From Plecoglossus altivelis (Eukaryota; Chordata; Actinopteri; Osmeriformes; Plecoglossidae): a stretch of DNA of 64,000 bases. The position numbers and the translations under genes were made by a program. The notes under the pieces are model-generated. The model was not told the DNA's origin. It did not search any database and saw only the letters and a list, made by a program, of their open reading frames with translations. Location: NCBI GenBank assembly GCA_036571765.1, contig BROE01000019.1:9754020-9818019 (forward strand), read 5' to 3'. Shown piece by piece: positions 10,546-22,320 of the stretch (the stretch's first letter is position 1; the number at the start of each line of letters is the position of its first letter).

Positions 10546-13500
10546 ATGTTCAACAAGTCGTTTGGTGCTCCCTTCGGGGGAGGTACCGGTGGATTTGGGA
10601 CTTCGTCTACTTTTGGCCAGCAAAGTAAGTTGAAACAAGGTTCCCACGTCATTTCTCAAGCCTACATTTAGCTAAATATTAGCCTTAATTTATTGCCATT
10701 TAATTCGCCTTGAAAAGGGGGAATTTTAAGGGCGGGGGGTTTTGACGTCCGGGTTCTTCTGTGGCAGATGCTGGTTTTGGAGCGGCTGGTGGCTTCGGTG
10801 CCTCCGCTTTTGGATCAACCAATAACACAGGAGGACTCTTTGGAGCCACGCAGAATAAACCAGGTTTGCTCCCTTCCCTGTATTACATCCTCTTATATCC
10901 ACCAAGGAACAGATCAGCCGTAATTGTGGGGTTAATGGTAACTACTGTTGGGGTGCCACTGACAAGTTTTTCATTATGACTAGAAGCCCCTTAGTTGTGA
11001 TGTAACCTAACCTACACATTTACATATTTAGTTTTTATCACATAATATGACAATGATACGCTGCTATAGTACCAGTCTAGCCAACCCTGGTCATTTAGCA
11101 AGAGTCAGCGGGTCGGGAAAAAGTGGATTTAACATGTTGTACTTTGAATAACCACAAAGTGACTGAAATGTAATCCGTCATTGGTGTATTATTTGCCTGA
11201 CCGGTTGAAGCCTCAGGACTTTGATCTCTGTCACATGATGACTGGCCAGGCTATGTGTCACATAACATGAAATGACATGACAGGCCTGCCAATCATCACG
11301 TTTGCACTGCCTGAACAGTGAAACTGCATGATCACACTGCCACTAACTGTAGAGCTCGAGAGGTTAGTTCTGCCTGTGCTCGTCGTCATGGTGATCTGTG
11401 GCGGTTGAATATGTGTGTCTAACTCCCACCCTGTAATGCTTTACTCTCTCAAAAGTGATGACAGCCAATCCACAACAAATCCACACTGGTGCAGGTAGAG
11501 GAGGTAAGCATGGCCTGCGAGAACACACACAGAGCTCAGGGCCGCAGGCGACAGCCTGGTCTTGCACCGTTCCCGTGTTGCTATGGAGAGAGGTGCAGAA
11601 GGCTTTCACAGTAAGGTCCACCGAGTGAAGCCTCATTTCCAACATGGCCGCCACCTGCACTGTGCTCTTAATGGGAGTGTGATCATGTAGACGGAAGACA
11701 CTGTACGACCCTCTGCGACAGCGGAGAGGGAAGGCTAGAAATTCAGTGGTGTATGGCCTTGTAAAGGCAAGGCTTCTCTGGGGGTAGTTGTCTAGACTTG
11801 CAACAGCGTCTTGCACAGGCCTGGGATTTGGGGCTTATAAGGTGTTCAGAAAGTGGGGCGGAGGTGAGTGTGGACTATGTTGTTGGCTGTAGGTACTGAT
11901 GCATTTGTGAGCGTATTTTTGACCGCGTTGCTGTGCCTCTCTTCCTCCAGGTGGTCTGTTTGGCTCCAGCACGTTTAGTCAGCCGGTGACGTCGTCGACC
12001 AGCACCGGGTTTGGCTTTGGAGCTGCCAGCGGGGCCACGTCCAGCTTGTTCGGCAGCGCCAACACGGGCGGAGGAGGTGGACTGTTCTCTCAGACGAGCA
12101 ATGCTTTCGGTGCCGCCAAACCAGCCTCCTTTGGCAGTCAGTGGCATCATCTTATTTGAATAACTTCACTTCCTGTTTTAGTTTTGGAACGCTTTTACTT
12201 CAGAATTCTTTTCCTGTCTTAGAATTCTGAGATGTAATAATGCCAATGTTCTTTTGTGGAATTGTAGTATTTTGTTGTTACCTAATTGACTCTGCGGAGC
12301 CACCTGCTTAAGATGCAGTTTGCTAAGTAAAGGGTCACGGATCTGTTTAAAAGTCCATTTCTACCAGTCTAATATAGAAGCATAATGAACTGGAGTAGGT
12401 ACACGTTATGTGGTACATATTTAGGACCGTTTAGAAAACGTTGCTTTGAAATTGACGTTGTGAATATGACCTGTTTTCCAGCATTTGGCACCAGTACAGC
12501 CAGTGGTGGCTTGTTCGGCACCACAAACACCAACTCCAACCCCTTTGGAGCAGCAACAAGCTCTTTGTTCGGCAACACAGGCTTCACTGCCACCCAGCCA
12601 GGCACCACGCTCAAGTTCAATGTACGTTTGACTGAATTCCACATGATATTCCTACTAGCCATGAATGCATATTTCTGTCCCTTATTGGTCTCAATGAATC
12701 CCTTGCATCCTGCCTTCTCCAGCCTCCAACAGGAAGTGACACCATGGTCAAAGGGGGGGTGACCACCAGTATCAACACCAAGCACCAGTGCATCACAGCC
12801 ATGAAGGAATATGAGAACAAGTCGCTGGAGGTAAGACCTGCTGGAGGGCTTATCACACAAGTCTTAGTCGCTTGTTTAACAGAGTTTTTCAAGGAAAGGA
12901 TGAGAATCCTACCTGAACATCTTTTCATAGCAAGTGACCGGTATCGTTTGATGTTGACAGTTTCCGAAATGTGCCAGAACATCTTGTTAATGCCCCTATG
13001 TCCATGTGTGCGCGTGTAGGAGCTGAGACTGGAGGACTACCAGGCAGGAAGGAAGGGTCCCACCACCCCGATGGCAGGGGGAGCAGGGGGGCTCTTTGGG
13101 GCAGCGGCGGCGGCTCCTCCCAGCACGGCAGCAGGCTTGTTCGGCTCCACCACCACCAACACAGGCTTCTCTTTTGGCCAGCCCAAGACCTCCACCTTTG
13201 GCCCCAGTGAGTCCCTCCGTCCGGCCCCAACCCACAGACACACACACACACTCACTCACACACACACACACAGATCTAGCCAGTCCAGATGAATGCCCTT
13301 CATCCCCGTCAGGCCCCTGTGGCGTTGGCACACGTGGTTAACAGTGATGCGTCTTCAGGTACCGGAGGTTTCCCAGCCACCAGTCTGTTTGGTGCCACTC
13401 AGCAGACTCAGCAGACCCAGCAGGCAGCCAGCCTGTTCAAGCCCTTTGGTCAGCCCGCCGCCACCCCCAACACTGGCTTCTCCTTCGGTAACAACAGCAC

Positions 13501-15446
13501 CATGGGCCAGCCTAACACTAGCAGCATGGTGAGCTACCAGAGCCAGTATGTACGCATCACTACACTGTCATGTCACAGGAGGGGCGACACGAGGAGTTAT
13601 GACGGCAAAGTTAACATTTGTTTGTTTGGAACAACGGAAAAATGTTCAACCGACGTGGTGTGGTTGCGAGTCAGTATGCAGTGAGGTGGTTGCGAGTCAG
13701 TATGCAGTGAGGTGGTTGTGAGTCAGTACGCAGTGAGGTGGCTGTGAGTCAGTATGCAGTGAGGTGGCTGTGAGTCAGTACGCAGTGAGGTGGCTGTGAG
13801 TCAGTATGCAGTGAGGTGGCTGTGAGTCTGTACGCAGTGAGGTGGCTGTGAGTCAGTATGCAGTGAGTGGTTGTGAGTCAGTATGCAGTGAGGTGGCTGT
13901 GAGTCAGTATGCAGTGAGGTGGCTGTGTGTCAGTATGTGATGCAGTGTTTGTTAGTCAGTACGCAGTGAAGTAACTGTGACTCAGTATGCAGTGAGGTGA
14001 CTGTGACTCAGTATGCAGTGAGTGGTTGTGAGTCAGTATGCAGTGAGGTGGCTGTGAGTCAGTACGCAGTAAGTGGTTGTGATTGTCATGGTTGTCCTCT
14101 CCTCCAGGGTCTGTTTGGAAGCACTGCAGCCTCCCAGGCAGGGGGGCTGTTTGGTAACCCAGCCCAGACCAACACGGCCACCGCCTTTGGGGCAGCCACC
14201 GGACTCTTCGGTCAACCCGCCACCGGCTTCGGTAACGCCGGTACACAGGTAAGCAGGGGTCCTCGTGACCATAATAGATAAGGTGTCATGAAATGGACGA
14301 GGGGCCTCAACTACGAATCAAGATTTGACTTTAACGACGTAACTTCAGGTTCTAAAACCAATGCACAAACCTGAAGTTGCCCTGTTAACGGTCAGATTTC
14401 CATCGATATGACAGGCCCCTAATCCTGTGTCAAAGCTAGCAATCACGCATGTTGAACTAGAACATGACTGACATGTTCTCTCATCTCTGTTCAGAACCTG
14501 TTTGGCAGCAAGACGGCTGGTTTTGGTACCACTACCACCAGCGCCTCTTCCTTCGGCACCGGTCTGTTCACTAACAAGCCTGCCCTCACTCTGGGAACAG
14601 GAACGAACACCTCCACCTTTGGTGAGGGTCCTGCACCCCCCCCCCTCCCCCCCTTTGTTTTGCTCACCTGTGGACTGGTTTGTGTGTGTTAATGCCTGTT
14701 GCCCACCAGAGGGCAGTGTGTATGTTTCCTGATGTAAGTGTTAACAGCCTGATAACTGATTTTACTGCTTGAAGTCATGTGAAACTTTCATTTAGCTGTG
14801 TCCCCACCCTCAACACACACACACACACCCACTGTTGATTCTCAAGCATGTGTTGTATCATGATTGAGTTTTTCCCTCCGTGTGTTGAAGGTTTCGGAGC
14901 CAACCCTGCTGCTGGAGGCCTGTTTGGGAACAAGGCTGCCCCCGGTGGCCTGGGCGCCGGGCTGGGGACGGCCTTTGGAACCGGTGAGTACAGCTCAGAG
15001 AGCAGACGGGGAGTGTAGTATGCTAGCCATGCTAATGATGCTAACGCTAGTGCTTGTTGTCGCTAGCTGTGGGCGCTGGCCAGCCTTCGCTGTTCGGGAA
15101 CACCCAGAACAAGCTGGGGGCCACGCTGGGGACGGTGGGGGGGTTCGGGGCCCCTGGGTTCAGCACGGGAGCAAGCACGCTGGGCTTCGGCGCTCCACAG
15201 CAGCCTGTCGGTAAGAACCCTGAGTCTGCCCGTGTGTTGTGTCCACGGTAACGGGAGGGGGGGGGGCTTGTGTCCATGGTAACAGGGGGTTCTGTGTGTT
15301 TCGTCCCCTCAGCTCTGACTGATCCCAACGCGGCGGCTGCCCAGCAGGCTGTGCTGCAGCAGCAGATCAACGCTCTCACCTACTCCCCCTTCGGAGACTC
15401 GCCCCTCTTCAGGAACCCGCTCTCTGACCCCAAGAAGAAAGAGGAG
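10546..15446 (+). other. nup98: nup98 exons 2-13: GLFG-repeat region with GLEBS motif
   Basis: Exons: 10546-10624, 10768-10863, 11951-12136, 12482-12621, 12723-12830, 13020-13206, 13359-13528, 14108-14248, 14495-14621, 14891-14983, 15067-15210, 15313-15446. They encode about 535 residues dominated by GLFG and FG repeats (GGLFG, TGLFG, SLFG) spaced by Thr/Ser/Gly/Asn linkers, the phase-separating barrier region. Exons 6 and 7 interrupt the repeats with the GLEBS segment (around DTMVKGGVTTSINTKHQC and ITAMKEYENKSLEELRLEDY), the known docking site for the mRNA export factor Rae1. Exon 13 ends the FG region with the conserved LTYSPFGDSPLFRNP. Internal junctions all keep frame (for example exon 5 ends phase 0, exon 7 phase 1). 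Confidence 0.93.
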
Positions 15447-18400
15447 GTGAGGGGGGCAGGGCAGCAGGCAGGGGTGGGACAGAAGGCAGGGTAACAGGCT
15501 GGGCCAGGTCGGCTGGCAGGGGTGGGGTAGAAGGCAGGGGTAACAAGCTGGGGCAGGGCGGCAGGCAGGGGTGGGGTAGAAGGCAGAGGTAACAAGCTGG
15601 GGCAGGGCGGCAGGCAAGGGTGGGGTAGAAGGCAGGGGGTAACAAGCTGGGGCAGGGCGCCCGGCAGGGGTGGGGCAGAAGGCAGGGTAACAAGCTGGGG
15701 CAGGACGGCGGGCAGGGGTGGGGCAGAAGGCAGGGTAACAAGCTGGGGCAGCCGGCACTGAATCCTTTTCAGAGATACATGATGGAGGATTTCCCAACAC
15801 AAGCCTTTTTCTTCCTTTCTTGTCTCTGACAGCGTCTGAAACCGACCAATCCGGCTGCCCAGAAAGCTCTGACCACTCCCACTCACTACAAGCTGACTCC
15901 CCGGCCAGCCACACGCGTGCGCCCCAAAGCTCTGACATCATCTGGCTCCTCCAAGAACCAGCTGTTTGACGGGCTGGATGACGACGAACCCTCACTCAAC
16001 AACGGAGCCTTCATGCCCAGGTACCATCCAGCACACCTGGCCTAGTCCGTCCCAGCTGGGGCTGGACAGGGATGCATGAGTGGGTGCTTGTGTGTGTTTA
16101 ATGATTGTGTGTGTGTGTGTTTAATGATTGTGTGTGTGTGTGTGTGAGTCAGGAAGAGCATCAAGAAGCTGGTTCTGAAGAACTTGAATGGCAGCAGTCT
16201 GTACAGCAGCCCTGTGAGCAGAGAGGATGACCTGGCTTCCCCCTCCGAGTACCCTCACAACGGCCTCAGGTCTCACACACACACACACACACACACACAC
16301 CCCTCCTCACAACGGCCTCAGGTCACACACACACACACCTCCTCACAACGGCCTCAGGTCACACACACACACACCCCTTCTCACAATGGCCACAGGTCAC
16401 ACACAGACCCCCTCCTCACACACACGTAGTCTCAGACACCCCCTCCACACATGCACATACACACAGGTCACCTCCATACATACATGTAATGTGTGTAAGT
16501 GTGTGTGCACGCACGCACACACACTTACACACAGAGGTGCCTCTCTGCCTGGTCAGTGTGCTGACTGTGTCTTGGTCCTGACAGTCTGGAGGATGATGAT
16601 GACGTGAGAGAGGTGGAGCCTGAGAGAGCCGACGACCCCGAGGTCACCAAGTTCTACACCAATCCCATCACCAAGCCTATCCCCCAGGGCCCGGCCAGCC
16701 AATCACTGCAGGACACCATCTCAGAGCTCAATGCCCATAGGCCAGGGGCCGGGGGGAGGAATGGCCTCGAGGTGAGTTTCCACGGTGACAGGAAGGAGGA
16801 AATTAACATAAAGTCACCTTGGAGACCGCAGAGAATGCACCTGGAGTAGTCCAGGCGATCTGGAGAAGTTGTCATACAGATCAGCTCCCTGATTGGTCCT
16901 TTTCCCTCCAGGTGAGCAGCGAGGACATCTCCCTGGGAGAAGACTCCATCCAGGAGGAAGGAGAGGAGGAGCCTGACTGCCAGCAGCCTGCCCACCCTGC
17001 AGGTCAGGCCCCACCCCCTCCGCCACACCTCCTCTGGACTGTTTGAACCTGGAAGTGTGTCCCGTGAAGTGGTTGTTTAAAAGGTGTGTGTGTGTGTCTG
17101 GGGTGTGTGTGTGTGTGTCTGGGGTGTGTGTCTCAGGCATCGTGTTGGGGAAAATAGGTTACTACACCATCCCCTCTATGGACGAGCTGGCCAAGATGTT
17201 GGATGAGAACGGAGAGTGTGTCGTGGAGAACTTCACCGTGGGGAGGAAAGGTACAGTCCTGACGTTCTCCTGACGTTCTCCTGACGTTCTCCTGACGTTC
17301 TCCTGACGTTCTGAGAGAACCGTCCGGTTCTGCTGCAGGCCTCGTCTCACCTCGTCCCTGTTTGTCCGTCTGCAGGCTATGGTTCGGTGTTTTTCCCCGG
17401 GGTGGTGAACTTGACTGGCCTCAATCTGGACGAGATCGTCCACTTCAGACGCAAAGAGGTCATCATCTACCCAGATGACAAGAACAAGCCTCCGGAGGGG
17501 GAGGGGCTTAACAGGTGAGTGACACGCGTCTGCTCCAATCCACCGCAGGCAGGAGGGACCTATGGGTACACATCTTCCTCATCACATCCCTCCTTTTCTC
17601 CTCTTCCTCATTTCTTCCTCTCTTCTTCTCCTCGTCCCTCCTCTCTGCCCCCCAGACGTGCTGAGGTGACCCTGGATGGGGTGTGGCCTAACGACAAGAC
17701 CAGCTGTACTCAGATCAAGAGCCCTGACAGATTGGCAGGGATGAACTACGAGGGCCGGCTGGAGAATGCCTCGCGCAGGCAGGGAGCTCGCTTTCTGGAG
17801 TACCGACCAGAGACTGGCTCCTGGGTATTTGAGGTGGGCACTCACACACTCATATGTACACACACACACTCCTTCATAATTCTAGTCTACAAGATGTATT
17901 ACAGAATCAAGTTGTCATATATTGTAAAAACTCTTGTCATATATTATATAATACATGAATCATTATAATATGTATTTGCTACCGTTGATTATAGGACAGA
18001 TTCACTTGTAATATTCATAATAGTAAAACTACTAACAATTCTTTTTCTTGTTTTACAATACCTTCTCCATCCACAGGTGGCACACTTCTCCAAGTACGGC
18101 CTCCAGGACTCTGACGAGGAAGACGAACCTGTGAAAGTAGACCCCAAGAAGCTGAAGACGACGACCTCACTTCCTGCGGGTCTGCAGCAGCTTCCTCCCT
18201 CCCAGCAGCAGGTGTTGCCACAGGCTCAGGTAGACGGAGACGCCCAACCACACTGACCTGCACAGCTAGCAGCAGAGTAGACACACAACCTCACTGGTTG
18301 TGCGTGCGTTCGTGCGTGCGTGCGTGCGTGCGTGTTTGTGTGTGTGTGTGCTGGGTTCATCTCCCTCTCACACACACACTAAGCAGAACAACTCCAACAC

Positions 18401-21400
18401 AATAATGGATAATATTTTTGCCTTTTATTAAATAGAAGAAAATGTACATTTGTATTCTTTATTTTTGTAATAGTGTTGAAGGTTCCTGCCAGTGCGTTAT
18501 GCAGTAACCAGACTCTGTTTCAGTCCTCAACACAACAGTGATTCCAGAACCAAATAAACAACATCAAATCATATATTTTTTAAATGCAATATTTACATAG
18601 GAACATTTTCAATACATCTTAAGTGTGGTAATTGAGGTGGATAATTTCTAGTTTAAAAAAAGCTTGATAACTGAAACCAATATGATGTTTTTATAGACGC
18701 ATGTCTTTCTGAGTGTTTGATGTTCAAACAGCGTGTGCTTCTGTCTGTCATGTTAGTCTGCAGGTGTTTCCTTCTCCTTTTGCAAACCTTCCCTCGATAG
18801 TCAGGATGAGTTCATACATCGTGAGCCAAAGGCCATGCACCTTTTAGTTACACTCACAGCATGGGGTTAGAAGTAACCTCTGTTTATTAAGAGTTATATC
18901 AGAGATATATGAAGAGATATCAGAGATATATGAAGAGTTATATGAAGAGTTAACTCTGAAAATGTAAGATCCTTTTAAGGAAATCTCTTTTATAACTTCC
19001 ATGTGTATCCTACTTCCAATGAAGAGGGTTTGTGTGCAATACCTTGTATCTGATGTCAACCTGCTGAGAAATAAACAGATGTGATATGAACAGGTGGTTC
19101 TGTTCTCTGACAACTGGAGCAGTGATGATGTAACGTTTAGACAGCGTAATCTCCACCTTCTGGGGTTTATACACACTCACACACAAAATTTCGAGTATGG
19201 GTTACCATACTTGACAATATGTCACTTCACTTACTCACTCACACAAGCACACACACACACACCTGCTCACCTCCGACATGCATGGATCACTGACCGTCAA
19301 CTGTCTCTATGCTGCTGCTGTGTGCGTGTGTGTGCACGCGTGTGTGTGTGGTGTGTGGTGTGTGTGTGTGCGCGTGTGCGTGTGTGTGAGATCAGACTGC
19401 TGCAGTGCTGGAGCTACTGAGCCGCGTGTCCGAGGTGGACAGCGACATGGCGGACATTACCCAGGATGCACCTGCAGAGAGTGTGCTGGAGGAGGAGCAG
19501 GAGGAGGAGGAAGTGGAGGAGGGGCTTGTTCAGGGGGAGGAGGTCAAGGGTCGTCTGGGCCTGTGGACCCCTGCAGAGCAGGAACACCTGTCGGCCTCCA
19601 GTCACATCGCCTCCTCTATGGGGATCAACCCTCACACTCTGCAGGTAGCACGCACACACACCTTGACACACACAAACACACACTCTGCAGGTAGCACGCA
19701 CATACACACTCTGCAGGTAGCATGCACACACACACACACACACACACACTGCATGTAGCATACACACACACGCACCCTCGCACACTGCAGGTAGCACACA
19801 TACACACACCCCTTGCAAGTAGTACACACACACACACACACACACGCAGACTCCTGTGTGGTACTTGATGGCAGTGTTACTGGTGTGTGTCTCCTCCCAG
19901 ATCATGAAGGCTTCTCTGTTTGCTGAGGATGATGATGGTGACCTGTTCCACGAGCAGACAGGGATGAAGAGTGCTGCTGAGTCTCCTCGTTTCCTGCTGT
20001 CTGGCTCTCAGGGACAACCCTCCAGTACGTTGACCACAGCGAGAACCATCACTCTCATCTCTCTGATGCAGCTTGTACATCTACACAGACGTTTACTACC
20101 TGGCCATGTACAGGACTGTGCAACAGTCATAGAAACCCAATATTTTTTGGATGAATACAGTTGTAATACTTTTTTTTGTCTGCGTGTGCAGAAGAATAAG
20201 TGAAATTATTGATTTATTCTTAAAATTTAATTATTATAATTTTTTGTCAAAATTGCTTTTAATTTTGACTAAGCTCAGACTGTTGCGCAGCACTGTGTGT
20301 CTGTACATCCATATTCCTGTATTTACGTTCCTTTAGATGAGGTGTGTTGCTCTGCTGTATTTACGTTCCTTTAGATGAGGTGTGTTGCTCTGCTCAGCAG
20401 TTATGTATGTTTTCCCTACAGTCAAAGGTCTTCTCCAGACTCGCTTCAGCACATCTCTGTTCTCCCAACTGCCTGACCTGACCCCCAGGGGGGCCCTACC
20501 CCAGAGGCTGTCCCGGGGGGGCCCCGAGGCCTCCCACCTGTCCCCCTGGCCACCCCTGGGGCCCTCTTTCCTGCTGCCGTCCCCCGCCCCCGAGACCCCC
20601 ATCAAGACGGTGGGGGCCCGGAGGCTGGGCGGGCCCGTGGCCCCTGAGAACTCGGTCACTTTGGGCAAGGTAAGTCCTGTTGTCACCTGGAGAAATGTTC
20701 TGACTGTACCTCTCAGTGATGTGAGAGGAGACGGGAATGTCAGACATCAGAGATATCAGATATCGGGGAAATCAGATATCGCTAATATCAGATATCGGAG
20801 AAATCAGATATCACTAATCAGATATCGGGGAATATCAGACATCCAAGATATCAGATATCGGGAATGTCAAATATCAGGGAATATCAGATATCGGAGAAAT
20901 CAGATATCACTAATATCAGATATCGGGGAAATCAGATATCAAGGATATCAACTATCTGGGATGTCAGAGATATTCGGGCCGTTATCCACTTCCTCACGTT
21001 TACAGAGTTAGGAGTGGACATCCACTTCTGTGTTCAGGATCAGTGACGATGTGTTCCTTTCATTAGGGTCGTCTGCTGATGGACGCGGCGCTGTTCGCCG
21101 GACGCTCGTTCCGCGTGGGCTGGGGCCCTGGCTGGATTCTGGCCCACTGCGGAGACCAGCTGGGCGGGGCGAGCGACCTGGCCCCCCAGGGAGAGGGGGC
21201 TGGAGGGTTTGGGTTCCTGTCCAAACCTTCCAGGAGCAAGAAGTATGTATACACTAGAAGACTAGGGAAATACAAACATACACAAAGGACTGAGGTGTTG
21301 AGTGCTTCAGTTTATTCATGAGTTGAGGAAAGGAAGTCATCTTGTCCATTATGCAAAGCAGGTAACAGTGTTAATTGATATTCTTCCATGTTTTCCCCTG

Positions 21401-22289
21401 CTCTCTCTCTCCATCTCTCTCCACTCTCTCCCTTCTGTCTCCACTCCCTCTCCCCTCTCTCTACCTCTCCCTCTCCCATCTCTCTCTCTCTCTCCTCCCC
21501 TCTCTCCCTCTGTCTCCTACCCTGGTGTGTTTCCTCCCAGGTTGTCAGACAGCCCGTTCAAGGTGGTGCTGGAGCGGGTTGTTGCCGTGGAGCCGGGGGC
21601 CGCTGAGGGCCAGCAGGTGTACGAGCGGCCCCTGGAGATCTGCCTGAAACACAGCAGCATCTCCACCGACGGGAACTGCCCCTTCATCCAGCCCCAGGCC
21701 GGGGTGGCCGCGCTGCACGAGTACGCTGCCTGGATCACACAGCTGCAGCAGGGGCCTGAGGCTGGCGACGGTAGGAAGCACTCGCACTCCACAATCCTGT
21801 TGCTCTCGCTGTCTCTTTCACACACACGCACACCCTAGGCTGTCTGAGTGTACTAAACTGTACCTGGTCGCTTCCTGTAGTTGTGTTGGACCACTGGGAG
21901 CAGGTTTGGACCCTGTGTGAGGCGCTGTGGGGCCGATTGGGCTCCCCAGAAGCTGAGGCTGAAGCTGAGGCTGAGGCCGGGGGCGTGTCCGAGTACGAGC
22001 AGCAGTTGGAGAGGAGGCGGAGCTTCTCGGCTTGGCTGTCTCGCAGTGCCGCCCCCACCATCGAACAGGAAGTGGGGCGGAGCCAGAAGGGAGGGCATGT
22101 GGAGGCCATCTTCAGCTACCTGACGGGGAAGAGAGTCAGCGAGGCCTGCAGGCTGGCGCAGGAGAGCGGTGAGGAGGGGGAAGGGAAGGGGAGGCGGAGG
22201 GGGGTATGAAGAGAACCAAATTGGGAGGAGAATGTGGACTAAATGTTAACGTGTGTGTCTCTCTCTCTCTCTCCCTGGCGCTCTCTCTG

Positions 22290-22320
<31 letters not shown>

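Larger units (their letters stand above)
15833..18229 (+). other. nup98: nup98 exons 14-21: linker and autoproteolytic domain
   Basis: Exons: 15833-16020, 16153-16269, 16585-16771, 16912-17002, 17137-17250, 17376-17514, 17656-17833, 18077-18229. Exons 14-17 give the conserved linker (LTTPTHYKLTPRPATRVRPK, LVLKNLN, KFYTNPITKPIPQ). Exons 18-21 give the autoproteolytic domain that anchors Nup98 at the pore: it begins near KIGYYTIPSMDELAKM, continues through RRAEVTLDGVWPNDKTSC and EYRPETGSWVFEV, and ends at the cleavage triad HF|S. Exon 17's acidic insert (EEGEEEPD) is less conserved. All junctions are in phase. Confidence 0.92.

Noticed and set aside
13656..14084. CRISPR-like array
   Set aside because: Units are contiguous with no unique spacers and lie in a vertebrate intron; it is a minisatellite.
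15309..15995. 228-codon minus-strand frame rich in Cys/Pro/Leu
   Set aside because: It runs antisense through the 48-bp minisatellite of nup98 intron 13 and through nup98 exons; its periodicity is that of the DNA repeat.
19414..19905. Cys/Val-rich minus-strand frame of 163 codons
   Set aside because: Antisense translation of (CA)n and duplicated donor repeats in nup98.
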